A stretch of 64,000 bases of DNA from Roseburia intestinalis L1-82 (GTDB lineage: Bacteria; Bacillota; Clostridia; Lachnospirales; Lachnospiraceae): positions 136,001 to 200,000 of the forward strand of contig NZ_LR027880.1 in assembly GCF_900537995.1 (NCBI RefSeq), in the 5' to 3' direction. The notes under the pieces are model-generated. The model ran no database searches, was not told the DNA's origin, and saw only the letters and a program-made list of their open reading frames with translations. Shown one piece after another: positions 42,906 to 52,152 of the stretch; the first letter of the stretch is position 1, and every line of letters begins with the position of its first letter. A program made the translations under genes and the position numbers.

Positions 42906-42910
42906 TTAAT

Positions 42911-43714
42911 TTGAAAAAGTACATTGCGGCAATAGGGATATGTTTTATGGCACTGGGGGCAGCATGCATTATGAAAAAGGATCCTGAGGAGGTGGGAGAA
43001 GAGCTGCCAGAACTTATCATCGGAAGTGATAATTATGAGCCATATAATTATCTGGATGACGATGGAAAGCCGGTAGGTATTGATGTGGAACTGGCGGAGG
43101 CGGTGTGTGAACAGTTAGGATACACACCGGTATTTCAATATATCGTATGGGATAAAAAGGATGAATATCTGGACAATGGGAAGGTGGACTGTCTGTGGGG
43201 AAGCTTTACCATGAATGGCAGGGAGGATGAGTATCAGTGGGCTGGCCCATACCTTTACAGCAGACAGGTGATTGCAGTGCGGACGGACAGCAAAATCAGA
43301 AACATATCCGATCTTGCAGGGAAAAGGGTTGCAGTACAGGCGACAACAAAACCGGAGGAGGTTCTGTTAGAGAGAAGTGATCCGAGAGTCCCGGAGGTGG
43401 ATATGGTGTATAGTCTGTCCGGCATGGACGAGATCTATGCAAGCCTCAGGAAAGGGTATGTGGATGCGATCACAGGACATGAAAGTGCGCTTGAGAGATT
43501 TGTTGGGAATGCACCGGATATGTATGCCATACTGGATGAAAGTCTGTATATTTCAGAACTGGGAGTTGCTTTCAAAAATGACACTCATCAGGATCTGGCA
43601 AAAAAAATGACACAGATTTTAAAAGAGATGCAGGATGATGGAACACTCCGGGACATGGTAGAAAAATACGGATTGGATGCCGAAAAAGCACTGGGGGTCA
43701 CAAATGCTGAATAA
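42911..43714 (+). CDS. Solute-binding lipoprotein, family 3 (amino-acid type)
   Basis: TTG start six bases after GGAG. The signal peptide ends in a lipobox (LGAAC, residue ~19), so it is a lipid-anchored protein. The body has the family-3 pattern: IGSDNYEPYNYLDDDGKPVGIDVELAEAV, DLAGKRVAVQ, and a late GVAFKNDTHQDLAKKMTQIL. No permease or ATPase gene follows. Instead it overlaps a hybrid histidine kinase by 11 bases, so it probably feeds ligand information to that kinase rather than a transporter. Confidence 0.88.
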   Translation: MKKYIAAIGICFMALGAACIMKKDPEEVGEELPELIIGSDNYEPYNYLDDDGKPVGIDVELAEAVCEQLGYTPVFQYIVWDKKDEYLDNGKVDCLWGSFTMNGREDEYQWAGPYLYSRQVIAVRTDSKIRNISDLAGKRVAVQATTKPEEVLLERSDPRVPEVDMVYSLSGMDEIYASLRKGYVDAITGHESALERFVGNAPDMYAILDESLYISELGVAFKNDTHQDLAKKMTQILKEMQDDGTLRDMVEKYGLDAEKALGVTNAE

Positions 43715-46271
43715 TGAAAAGATAACAAAGATCATCGCCCGCAGATATATATGGCTGCCATTTTTGATGGGAGTGCTTTTAGGGATAGTATGTTTTGTGG
43801 TATTTACCGGGTATGACCGGATGAAAATTGAGAAAATTGCAGATGAAACACTCGATTTTATGCAGGACCGTGTCAAAAAATATGATGACTACAAAAATAA
43901 TGATAAAGTAAAGAGTCTTTATCGTCTGGCAGATAAGACATTGGAGCTGGATCAGCGGTTGGAAGAGAAAGATGCAGATCAGGAAGAGCTGGTCGAACGC
44001 TATATGAAAGATCAGAGATTAGATGGTGTTCTGCTTATAGACGAAAATCTGAATTGTGTGTATCAGGCAGAAGATGTTGGAAAGATGGATACATTCTGGC
44101 AGGAACAGATGAGTGAACCGGCAGTAAAAAATATGTTGGAGCAGCCGCGGAAAACATATATCACACGGCTTGATAAAGAGGGGGAAAACTATGATTTTGC
44201 GGTGGTATCCAGGACAGACGGAAAAGGGCTTGTCGCCGCTTATATTGAAAAAGAAAAAAACATGGAAGACAACGGTGATATTTCCATCTACTCGCTGTTT
44301 ACTGGATTTACATTTGATATGAATGGTATCGTTGCGGTGACAGACGACAAACAAGTGCTTAGTTCCAATTCGGAGGAACTGCTTTCTGTGAAGCCGGGGG
44401 AGTATCGTGATATTTTTACACCGGACATATATACAGGGGATGAGCACAGGATGATCCATCTGGAAAGTACGGGAGGCAGCTGGTATGGGGAGATCAAGCA
44501 GATGAAAGATTATACACTTTATGCATTTTTCCCCGAAACTGCGATATATGCACTGCGTACAAAGGTTGTGATCGGTACCATGGGTGTATACATATTGTGC
44601 TGGATGACATTTATGCTGGTACGGGGGTATGTGGCGGAATCGAATATGCGCCAAATGGAAAAACAGTATCATATCATCCAATCTGTCAGCAGTGTATTTT
44701 CTATCTGTATGCTGTTAGATCTCAAAAAGAATACATGGGAAATGATCAAAGCATCTGACCAGATTCGAAAAATGACCGGCAATGAGACAAACACTGCTAA
44801 CATGATGAAATTTTTCTGTAAAAATACAGTTGCGCAGTCAGAACGGCAGAAATTTTGGGACTTTGTAAACCCTGATACACTTGCAGAGCGGCTGCAGGGA
44901 AAAGATTATATCAATTGCCAGACCGAAATCGGAAAGGGAGAATGGTTCAGCATCATGCTGGTGCCGCAGCATCATGACGCACATGGCAATGTTGAGGCGG
45001 CGCTTTTTCTGAGCAGAAATATTACCGACGAAAAAATGCGTGAGATGGACTATCAGAAAAAACTGGAAAAATCGGTGGAACAGGCAGAGCAGGCAAACAT
45101 TGCGAAAACGGATTTCTTACGGCGGATGAGCCACGATATCCGCACACCGATCAATGGGATACGCGGAATGGTGGATATCTGTCGGTATTATATCGGAAAT
45201 CCCAAAAAACAGGAGGAGTGTCTGGATAAGATTCTGCTTTCATCCACCTTTCTGATGGAGCTGGTCAATGATGTTCTGGATATGAATAAACTGGAATCCG
45301 GGCAGATTAAGCTGGAGGAAAAGCCATTTTCCATTTCTGAAATATTAAAAGAAGTGGAGACAGTAGTCGGGATGGCGGCAACTGAACAGGGAATCACGCT
45401 GACGGTAAAAAAAGGAGAGATCAACCATGAAAATTTGCTTGGAAGCTCTCTTCATGTCCGGCAGATCTTACAAAATATTACTTCAAATGCGGTAAAATAC
45501 AATAAACCAAATGGAAAAGTGATTTTGGAGTGCCGGGAGCTGCCGCCGAAAAATGAAAAAGCCGTGTTTGAGTTTGTGTGTACCGATAATGGGATCGGGA
45601 TGAGCCCGGAATTTCAGGAACATGCATTTGAACCGTTTGTGCAGGAAAACAGTTCAGCACGCACTTCCTATACCGGAACCGGACTTGGACTTGCAATCGT
45701 AAAGAAACTGGTAGAACAGATGGAAGGAACGATCCACTTCGTGAGTGAGCCTGGAAAAGGCACCCGGTTTACACTTGTGATCCCGTTTCTGCCGGATGAC
45801 AGCATCGAAATGCAGACGGAGCAGACACAAAGTACCGATGCAGTAAAGGGAATTGAAAATGATAAAATACTGTTGGTGGAAGATTATGAGATAAATATGG
45901 AAATCGCCCGGTTTGTGCTGGAAAATGAGGGGGCACAGGTACAGGAGGCATGGAATGGCAAAGAAGCTGTTGATCTGTTTGCAGCATCAGAACCGGGTGG
46001 ATATGATGTGATTCTGATGGATCTGATGATGCCTGTTATGGGCGGTCTGGAGGCAGCGCAGTGCATCCGGAAACTGGAGAGAGAAGATGCAAAAACCGTT
46101 CCGATCATCGCGATGACAGCAAATGCATTTGCAGATGATGAGGAGCGGAGTCTGGCAGCCGGCATGGATGCGCACATTTCCAAACCATTGGATGCAGAAA
46201 AACTCATTCAGGTAATTTCCGATATATGCAAAAAGCGGAAAGAGCATGCAAAAGGAGATGCAGATATCTGA
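43704..46271 (+). CDS. Hybrid sensor histidine kinase with receiver domain (855 aa)
   Basis: Helix near residues 12-35, a ~250-residue outside domain (Cache-like), a second helix near 285-310, a PAS-like region, then HisKA with MSHDIRTPINGIRG near 475, HATPase with GTGLGLAIVKKLVEQ near 662, and a C-terminal receiver with VILMDLMMPVMGG near residue 770. No output or HPt domain, so signal leaves by another protein. Overlap with the upstream binding lipoprotein suggests they form one ligand sensor. Confidence 0.92.
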   Translation: MLNNEKITKIIARRYIWLPFLMGVLLGIVCFVVFTGYDRMKIEKIADETLDFMQDRVKKYDDYKNNDKVKSLYRLADKTLELDQRLEEKDADQEELVERYMKDQRLDGVLLIDENLNCVYQAEDVGKMDTFWQEQMSEPAVKNMLEQPRKTYITRLDKEGENYDFAVVSRTDGKGLVAAYIEKEKNMEDNGDISIYSLFTGFTFDMNGIVAVTDDKQVLSSNSEELLSVKPGEYRDIFTPDIYTGDEHRMIHLESTGGSWYGEIKQMKDYTLYAFFPETAIYALRTKVVIGTMGVYILCWMTFMLVRGYVAESNMRQMEKQYHIIQSVSSVFSICMLLDLKKNTWEMIKASDQIRKMTGNETNTANMMKFFCKNTVAQSERQKFWDFVNPDTLAERLQGKDYINCQTEIGKGEWFSIMLVPQHHDAHGNVEAALFLSRNITDEKMREMDYQKKLEKSVEQAEQANIAKTDFLRRMSHDIRTPINGIRGMVDICRYYIGNPKKQEECLDKILLSSTFLMELVNDVLDMNKLESGQIKLEEKPFSISEILKEVETVVGMAATEQGITLTVKKGEINHENLLGSSLHVRQILQNITSNAVKYNKPNGKVILECRELPPKNEKAVFEFVCTDNGIGMSPEFQEHAFEPFVQENSSARTSYTGTGLGLAIVKKLVEQMEGTIHFVSEPGKGTRFTLVIPFLPDDSIEMQTEQTQSTDAVKGIENDKILLVEDYEINMEIARFVLENEGAQVQEAWNGKEAVDLFAASEPGGYDVILMDLMMPVMGGLEAAQCIRKLEREDAKTVPIIAMTANAFADDEERSLAAGMDAHISKPLDAEKLIQVISDICKKRKEHAKGDADI

Positions 46272-46383
46272 TCTCTGATGTCCGAAAAAAATGCAGTTCC
46301 GATTTGCACAAAGGTACTTTATTATCAGTAAGAGATGTAGTATACTTCTTCTGCGAAATATACAAAGAGTGAGGACAAAAGAA

Positions 46384-47250
46384 ATGCAGAAGAATCTTGG
46401 AAAGATCAAACGTACCGTGGAAGAGTATGTGGTGCTGACTGTTGCAACACTGATTCTTGTTGTGGGAGTGTATGTATTTAAATTTCCAAATAATTTTTCG
46501 TTTGGCGGAGTAACCGGTCTGGCAGTCGTGCTGGGTGCCGTACTTCCGACATCTCCGGGAAATCTTACCTTTATCATCAATATGCTGTTGCTGGTACTTG
46601 GATTTATATTTCTTGGAAGAGGATTTGGAGTCAAAACTGTTTACGTCAGTGTACTGACATCGGTTGGGTTAAGCTTTGCGGAGCGGGTGTTTCCGATGGA
46701 TGCGCCTCTGACCGGACAGCCGGTATTAGAGCTTATCTATGCGATCGTACTGCCGGCATTTTCCGCGGCAATTCTGTTTAATATCGGAGCGTCCGGCGGC
46801 GGAACGGATATCGTGGCAATGATCTTAAAGAAATATACGAAGCTGAACATTGGAGCAGCATTATTTTTAGTGGATCTTGGAATCGTCGTTGCATCCTGTC
46901 TTGTATTTGATGCGCAGACAGGTCTTTGTTCCATGTGCGGTCTTCTGGCAAAATCTCTGGTAGTCGATAATGTGATCGAGAGTATCAACCTGTGCAAGTA
47001 TTTTACGATTATATGCAACGATCCGGAGCCAATCTGTGAATTTATCACAAAAGAATTAAACCGCAGTGCTACGGTTTATCAGGCAGAAGGTGCTTACCAG
47101 CACAATCAGAAGACGGTGATCTTAACGGTCATGAAGCGGAGTCAGGCGGTAGAACTTCGTAATTATATCCGTATGAACCAGCCATCCGCGTTTATTGCAA
47201 TCACAAACAGCAGTGAGATTATCGGAAAGGGTTTCCGTGGTTTCAACTAA
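46384..47250 (+). CDS. YitT-family membrane protein
   Basis: 288 residues: five to six helices (SFGGVTGLAVVLG, GASGGGTDIVAMILKKY are typical) and a C-terminal cytoplasmic DUF2179 domain (about 205-285) with YQAEGAYQHNQKTVILTVMKR. Function of the family is not established. Start at ATG 46384; a longer frame has no better ribosome binding site. Confidence 0.9.
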   Translation: MQKNLGKIKRTVEEYVVLTVATLILVVGVYVFKFPNNFSFGGVTGLAVVLGAVLPTSPGNLTFIINMLLLVLGFIFLGRGFGVKTVYVSVLTSVGLSFAERVFPMDAPLTGQPVLELIYAIVLPAFSAAILFNIGASGGGTDIVAMILKKYTKLNIGAALFLVDLGIVVASCLVFDAQTGLCSMCGLLAKSLVVDNVIESINLCKYFTIICNDPEPICEFITKELNRSATVYQAEGAYQHNQKTVILTVMKRSQAVELRNYIRMNQPSAFIAITNSSEIIGKGFRGFN

Positions 47251-47389
47251 GGTTTGGTTGCGGGAATGAGAAGTCTATTATATAATATAGAGAGTGGGTT
47301 GCGTATGTGAAAAGTTATGCATATCTGAAGATGGTATGAGTACAAAACCGTGATGCAGCTATTTTATAAGATAAGAAATGGAGAAGCGA

Positions 47390-48598
47390 ATGAAAATTTG
47401 GGAAGATGATAATCAGAAATACATCAAGGCGATGATGGAGAAAAATACCACAGAGCAGAATGAGAAACTGACAAAGCGATTAGAGGAGATTGATTTTTCA
47501 GTGTTAGAACACATTGAAAGAAAAGAAACTGTCAATGAGCGCGGTGTATTTGCTCCGTTAGATGCCGTGGAAGTTAGCGAGATCGAGGCAAGAGGGGCTG
47601 AATTCAAAGAACTCGGTTTAAAGGCGATCCGTGAGGGAAAAGTCGGTGCGGTGCTTTTAGCGGGCGGACAGGGAACCCGCCTTGGACTTGACCGGCCAAA
47701 GGGAACATTAAATATCGGAGTGGCCAAAGAGTTATATTTATTTGAGCAGCTGCTTCGCAATCTGATGGACGTGACAGATGAGGCAGGAGTATATGTACCG
47801 CTTTATATTATGACAAGCAATATCAACAACGCAGATACGACAGCTTTTTTTGAGGAACATGATTACTTTGGTTATCCGAAAGATTATGTGAAATTTTTCG
47901 TACAGGAAATGGTGCCGGCATGCGATTATGAGGGACGGATCTATATGGAATCCCAGACTGAGGTGGCAATGTCTCCAAACGGCAACGGCGGCTGGTTTTC
48001 ATCTATGGTAAATGCAGGACTTCTTTCTGATATCAAAGAAAGAGGTATTGAATGGATCAACGTATTTGCCGTAGATAACTGCTTACAGCGCATCGCAGAC
48101 CCGATGTTTGTCGGCGCAACCATCGCTTACGGATGCGAGAGTGGTGCAAAAGTAGTACGAAAAGCTGCACCGGACGAACGTGTCGGTGTACTCTGTACGG
48201 AAGATGGCAAACCTTCGATCGCAGAATACTACGAGATGACAGAGGAGATGTCAACGGCGCGCAAAGAAAACGGTGATTTAAAATACGGTTTTGGCGTAAT
48301 CTTAAACTATCTGTTCTCAGAAAAGAAATTAGAGCAGATCGCAGACGCAAGAATGCCGATCCATGTGGTAGAGAAAAAGATCCCATACATGGATGTGGAC
48401 GGCACATTTGTGAAACCGGAGCAGCCAAATGGATACAAATTCGAGACACTGGTGCTTGATATGGTGCACATGATGGATGACTGTATCCCATATGAGGTAG
48501 TGCGTGAGAGAGAATTTGCGCCGATCAAAAACCTTCACGGCGTAGATTCCTTAGATTCTGCAAGAGAGCTGATGAAAGGCTGCGGCATCGAATTATAG
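47390..48598 (+). CDS. UTP--sugar-1-phosphate uridylyltransferase, eukaryotic UAP1 type
   Basis: 402 residues with the UDPGP family P-loop AVLLAGGQGTRLGLDRPKG near residue 88, MTSNINNADTTAFFEEHDYFG, and NVFAVDNCL; the C-terminal LVLDMVHMMDDC block matches UDP-N-acetylglucosamine pyrophosphorylases. Makes UDP-GlcNAc or UDP-hexose for wall and capsule precursors. The ATG at 47378 is part of AAATGGAG, the ribosome binding site, so the start is 47390. Confidence 0.88.
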   Translation: MKIWEDDNQKYIKAMMEKNTTEQNEKLTKRLEEIDFSVLEHIERKETVNERGVFAPLDAVEVSEIEARGAEFKELGLKAIREGKVGAVLLAGGQGTRLGLDRPKGTLNIGVAKELYLFEQLLRNLMDVTDEAGVYVPLYIMTSNINNADTTAFFEEHDYFGYPKDYVKFFVQEMVPACDYEGRIYMESQTEVAMSPNGNGGWFSSMVNAGLLSDIKERGIEWINVFAVDNCLQRIADPMFVGATIAYGCESGAKVVRKAAPDERVGVLCTEDGKPSIAEYYEMTEEMSTARKENGDLKYGFGVILNYLFSEKKLEQIADARMPIHVVEKKIPYMDVDGTFVKPEQPNGYKFETLVLDMVHMMDDCIPYEVVREREFAPIKNLHGVDSLDSARELMKGCGIEL

Positions 48599-48775
48599 AA
48601 AATAGAACCCTGTTTTTAAATTGTTTATAAATATTTCATACAGACTTTATGCCGTTTCTGGCGGTATCTGTTATACTAATATTTATAGTGAGAGACAGTT
48701 ACGCTCAACAGATGCTATGCGAAAAGACGGCGTGACAATGAAGAAGAAAACAATTTAGAAACGGGTTTTTTTGTT

Positions 48776-49549
48776 ATGATACAGAGACAGACACTTGTAC
48801 AGGATGAGAAACAGCAGGAGCAGTATGAGGCTTCTGTGGAGGTGGAAGATGCAGAAGAAACAGCGGATGCAGCGCAGGAAAACAGCCTGATGTTGGTGCG
48901 CGGCATGGTCGATGATGACATGGAGCATATCGCGGATATGAAGGAGCAGTTTTCCCAGACGATTGATCCGATCCTGCGCATGTACAATGCGGCGATGTGC
49001 GCGACGACCGCGCGCCTTGAGATCATAGAGGATGAGTTTAAATACCGCAAACTGCGCTGCCCGATCCATCACATCGACACGCGGCTGAAATCGGCGAAAA
49101 GCATTCTGGGAAAGCTTCAGAAAAAGAATCTTGATCTGACACTCAGCGCAGCGTGCAACAATATTTACGATATCGCCGGAGTGCGCGTGGTCTGTTCCTA
49201 TATCAAGGATGTATATCTGATCCGTGACCGCCTGATGGCGCAGGATGACATACATATCATGGAGATCAAAGATTATATCGAGCAGCCGAAAGGCAACGGT
49301 TACCGCAGCCTGCACATCATTATCCGTGTGCCGGTCTATTTTATGAACAAAAAACAGATGGTGCCGGTTGAACTGCAGATCCGCACCCTTGCGATGGATC
49401 TCTGGGCGAGCCTGGAGCACGACATCAAGTACAAGTCACTTTACCAGGACGTCACGATGGATTTTTCGGATGAGTTAAAAGAATGCAGCCGCCTGATCTA
49501 TGAGGCGGAGGAGAAGATGGAGATCATGAATGCGGCGTTAGAGGAGTGA
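48776..49549 (+). CDS. Small alarmone synthetase, RelA/SpoT synthetase domain ((p)ppGpp)
   Basis: 257 residues without HD, TGS or ACT domains, as in RelP/RelQ. Synthetase motifs are FKYRKLRCPIHHIDTRLKSAKSI, DIAGVRVVCSYIKD, GNGYRSLHIII and ELQIRTLAMDLWASLEH. The first ~35 residues are a variable acidic extension; an internal start (MLVRGMVDD) is possible because no good ribosome binding site precedes 48776. Makes ppGpp/pppGpp from GTP/GDP and ATP under stress. Confidence 0.9.
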   Translation: MIQRQTLVQDEKQQEQYEASVEVEDAEETADAAQENSLMLVRGMVDDDMEHIADMKEQFSQTIDPILRMYNAAMCATTARLEIIEDEFKYRKLRCPIHHIDTRLKSAKSILGKLQKKNLDLTLSAACNNIYDIAGVRVVCSYIKDVYLIRDRLMAQDDIHIMEIKDYIEQPKGNGYRSLHIIIRVPVYFMNKKQMVPVELQIRTLAMDLWASLEHDIKYKSLYQDVTMDFSDELKECSRLIYEAEEKMEIMNAALEE

Positions 49550-49604
49550 GACGGAAATTATTTTATGGACAGAATTTTCAGGATAAAAAATAATGGAGCT
49601 GTGG

Positions 49605-50450
49605 ATGATAAATATTTTGTATTGGAATGCGGGAATACGGACAGAGGAAGACAGGCACAGTATACGGGGAGAAAATGTCAGACAAAAAATAATAGAACTG
49701 ATATTAGAAAATAACATAGACATTGTGATTTTGGCTGAATATACTTTTGATATGAAGCTTATGTGCGATATGCTTTCAGTGAATGGAAAGGATTTTAAAA
49801 CTGCACCTGTTCCAGAAGACAGCAGGGCAAAAATGCTCGTAAGTATGAAGTTTAATGTAGAGTTGATCAGGGATTCAAAATATTATTTTATATGTTCCAT
49901 AAACAATGTATTAACAGACTTTTTAATTGCGGGGTTACATTTTCCAAGTAAGCGATATGCTGAAAACAGAGACAGGGAAATTGTGGCAGAACAGTTTATG
50001 GATGCATTGTGTGAGGCACAAAGTGAAGCGGAACATAAAAAGGTTATCATAGCAGGGGACTTTAATGCTGATCCGTTTGAAGAGGTAATGTTAAAAGCGA
50101 ATTATTTTCATGCTTTGCCATATGCTGACATTGTCGAAAATAAGCGTGAGAGAGACGTATATGGGAAAAACTATCAGATGTTTTATAACCCCATGTGGAA
50201 TTTTTTTGGTGATTTGAATACACCTCACAGCACATGCTATTATGATTCGGGAGGTGCATTCAATTTTTACAAACATATTTTTGATCAGGTTATTGTCAGT
50301 GCTGATATGGTAAAATACTTTGATAAAGATAATCTGAAAATTGTGACAGAAACAAGCAGTGGTGTTTTAGCAGATGGTAAAGGGATACCGAACCGGAAAG
50401 AATATAGCGATCACCTGCCGATCGTATTTGGTATTAAGGAGGATGCATGA
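49605..50450 (+). CDS. Endonuclease/exonuclease/phosphatase-family protein
   Basis: 281 residues of the EEP fold: INILYWNAGIR at the start, the catalytic AGDFNADPF near residue 150, and the C-terminal SDHLPIVFG. The middle is divergent, so the substrate (DNA, RNA or a phosphoester) is unclear. More A/T-rich than its neighbours and four-base overlapped with an unknown gene; together with the adjacent palindromic element this suggests acquisition by transfer. ATG 49605 follows GGAG; the ATG at 49593 is part of that motif. Confidence 0.8.
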   Translation: MINILYWNAGIRTEEDRHSIRGENVRQKIIELILENNIDIVILAEYTFDMKLMCDMLSVNGKDFKTAPVPEDSRAKMLVSMKFNVELIRDSKYYFICSINNVLTDFLIAGLHFPSKRYAENRDREIVAEQFMDALCEAQSEAEHKKVIIAGDFNADPFEEVMLKANYFHALPYADIVENKRERDVYGKNYQMFYNPMWNFFGDLNTPHSTCYYDSGGAFNFYKHIFDQVIVSADMVKYFDKDNLKIVTETSSGVLADGKGIPNRKEYSDHLPIVFGIKEDA

Positions 50451-50938
50451 TGCAGAATTTATGGAGAGTACAAACAGAAAAGAAGATACACACACCGCAC
50501 GATATCATAAGTGAACAATGCAAATATTTGTCTGAAATGACAGATGGAAAAGTGATTGCGAGGATCGCACCTTATAAGGGGGATTATAAAAGCTATTCTA
50601 AATCAAATGAACTGGAACTGGCAGGGAGACTTTTTGTGCAGGATAATAGCTTTGATGTGCAAAATGTTTTGGGAGACCAACAGAGCAAATTTATTTATGA
50701 ATTTTATATAACAGCAAAAGCGGCACCAAAATATAAATACAGGATTATGTTTGTCGCTTTTGGCATATCGGTATATCCTGTGGAAGTATCATTGGAAAAG
50801 TCCATAGCTGACGAAATTGGAATGGATAAAAGTGAGTTTACGCTTTCCTCAGAGGAAGAAGTTATAAATTTAGTGGGGAAGGTTCTCGGTTCAGAGCGAA
50901 TCAGTGCGGTTGTATCAAATTTGATCAATATAGAATGA
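50447..50938 (+). CDS. Hypothetical partner of the EEP nuclease-like protein (163 aa)
   Basis: Overlaps the preceding stop by four bases, so translation is coupled. Predicted alpha/beta, with FIYEFYITAKAAPKYKYRIMFVAFG and a C-terminal helical part (SSEEEVINLVGKVLGSERI). No family recognised. A/T-rich like its partner. The pair could be a defence or effector module, but nothing in the sequence proves it. Confidence 0.7.
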   Translation: MMQNLWRVQTEKKIHTPHDIISEQCKYLSEMTDGKVIARIAPYKGDYKSYSKSNELELAGRLFVQDNSFDVQNVLGDQQSKFIYEFYITAKAAPKYKYRIMFVAFGISVYPVEVSLEKSIADEIGMDKSEFTLSSEEEVINLVGKVLGSERISAVVSNLINIE

Positions 50939-50957
50939 CACTAAATCATACACTCTT

Positions 50958-50965
50958 AAAATAAT
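50958..50965. repeat. Left 8-bp target duplication
   Basis: AAAATAAT, repeated exactly at 51281-51288. Confidence 0.75.
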
Positions 50966-51280
50966 GATGTTGGGGGCAAATAGTGCATTCACAACATAAC
51001 GACTGGCAAATTGCACAAAGCCGAGACTGCTTTTGTGACTTTGGGAGAAAATTAGTAAATCTTAGACTGCCTGGTAATACACAGTGATGTTCTGCCACGG
51101 ATGGCAGAACAAGGCAGCATCGAGTCATGGAGGACTCGTTGTTGCCATTCACGTCACTCTGAGAAAACCTGACTCAGGCAGGCTTAGATTTTCTTATTTT
51201 CGTACAACGGAACAAAACAGACACGGCTTTGTGCAATTTGTCAATCAAGAAGTTTAAATGCACTATCTGCCCCCAACATC
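50966..51280. mobile_element. MITE-like palindromic element (315 bp)
   Basis: Terminal inverted repeats begin GATGTTGGGGGCA and end TGCCCCCAACATC; pairing continues inward (TAGTGCATT, CAAATTGCACAAAGCCG and, deeper, AAATCTTAG/CCTGCCTG blocks), so nearly the whole element can fold. The centre holds TTCTGCC/GGCAGAA and CGAGTC/GACTCG hairpins. Flanked by a perfect 8-bp direct repeat. No open frame. Either a MITE or a mobile structured RNA. Confidence 0.75.
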
Positions 51281-51309
51281 AAAATAATAGAAAAATTAAA
51301 AAAAAGTTA

Positions 51310-51338
51310 TTGACAAATAACCAAAGTTAGTGTAATCT
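51310..51338 (+). promoter_or_regulatory. Promoter of the DUF3793-flavodoxin locus
   Basis: TTGACA (51310-51315) and TAATCT (51333-51338), spacer 17. Confidence 0.75.
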
Positions 51339-51342
51339 AACT
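51325..51342. promoter_or_regulatory. Metalloregulator-type operator 1
   Basis: AGTTAG-TGTAAT-CTAACT, perfect 6-bp arms, overlapping the -10 box. Resembles DtxR/MntR/IdeR-class palindromes (TTAGG..CCTAA style). Confidence 0.6.
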
Positions 51343-51355
51343 ATCAGAAAAGGAA

Positions 51356-51400
51356 ATGAGTTCTAGCAACTCTTTCTTTTTTAAACAGGAGTTAGGATAA
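51356..51400 (+). CDS. Possible 14-codon leader peptide
   Basis: ATG after AAAAGGAA opens MSSSNSFFFKQELG and stops inside operator 2. The coding bases include a GAGTT/AACTC hairpin followed by a T-rich run, like an attenuator. The ribosome binding site is very close to the ATG, so translation is uncertain. Confidence 0.25.
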   Translation: MSSSNSFFFKQELG

Positions 51401-51407
51401 ACTAACT
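51390..51407. promoter_or_regulatory. Metalloregulator-type operator 2
   Basis: AGTTAG-GATAAA-CTAACT, the same arms as operator 1, 65 bases downstream. Confidence 0.6.
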
Positions 51408-51459
51408 ATATATGTTAAAACAATGGATCGAGAGATCTGTTGTTCTATGGGAGATGACC

Positions 51460-52065
51460 ATGAGCAGGGAAGTGTTAGAGATTCTGGAGAAGATGGATAA
51501 AAAAGAATTAAAGACTCAACTGGCACTGCAATGTGCCCCGCTTCTTACGGGAATCAAACTGTCAAATCTTCTTACGGTGACAAAGAGCAACGAAGAAGAT
51601 GTGAAAGATTTGTTCCGTAATACAGAAATTACTGTACATACACTCTACCAGACAAAACATCGTACAATATTCCTGCTTTTTCGTGAAAAACAACTACTCG
51701 CTTATCTGAACGAAGAAGATGTGAAGGAAACGATGAGATTGTTTGGGTATCAGACATTACGCCTTATCGACATTTTTGAAAAACTGTGTGCCCGCTATCA
51801 AAAATATATGAAGGATCATCTGTCTTTTCCACATGAGCTTGGACTGCTCTTGGGTTATCCTGTAGAAGATGTGTTAGGTTTTATCCGAAACGAGGGACGC
51901 AATTACCTATATTGCGGTTACTGGAAAGTATATGGAGATGTGGATGCGGCAAGAATAACATTTGACCGCTACAATCAGGCAAAGGAAGACGCGATCCGCC
52001 TGATATCGTCCGGCATGGAAATCCATGAACTTCTGCTTTACGGCAAGATGTTAGAGTCTGCCTAG
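51460..52065 (+). CDS. DUF3793-family protein (201 aa)
   Basis: LALQCAPLLTGIKLSNLL near residue 24, KHRTIFLLFREKQLLAYL, FPHELGLLLGYPVEDVLGFI and NYLYCGYWKVYGD match a Firmicute family of unknown function that is often next to flavodoxin, as here. Proposed start ATG 51460 after GGGAG; an upstream ATG at 51412 has no ribosome binding site at the right distance and overlaps operator 2. Regulation by a DtxR-type metal repressor is inferred from two operators. Confidence 0.82.
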   Translation: MSREVLEILEKMDKKELKTQLALQCAPLLTGIKLSNLLTVTKSNEEDVKDLFRNTEITVHTLYQTKHRTIFLLFREKQLLAYLNEEDVKETMRLFGYQTLRLIDIFEKLCARYQKYMKDHLSFPHELGLLLGYPVEDVLGFIRNEGRNYLYCGYWKVYGDVDAARITFDRYNQAKEDAIRLISSGMEIHELLLYGKMLESA

Positions 52066-52152
52066 ATGGACTCATGATAACAGAATGTTTACAAAAGCAT
52101 ATTCTATCATTTGATGTATGACTGGATTTTCAGATGAAAGTAAATAAGATAA

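Noticed and set aside
48700..48775. Short leader ORF (MRKDGVTMKKKTI) before the alarmone synthetase
   Set aside because: No ribosome binding site or attenuator pattern; likely chance.
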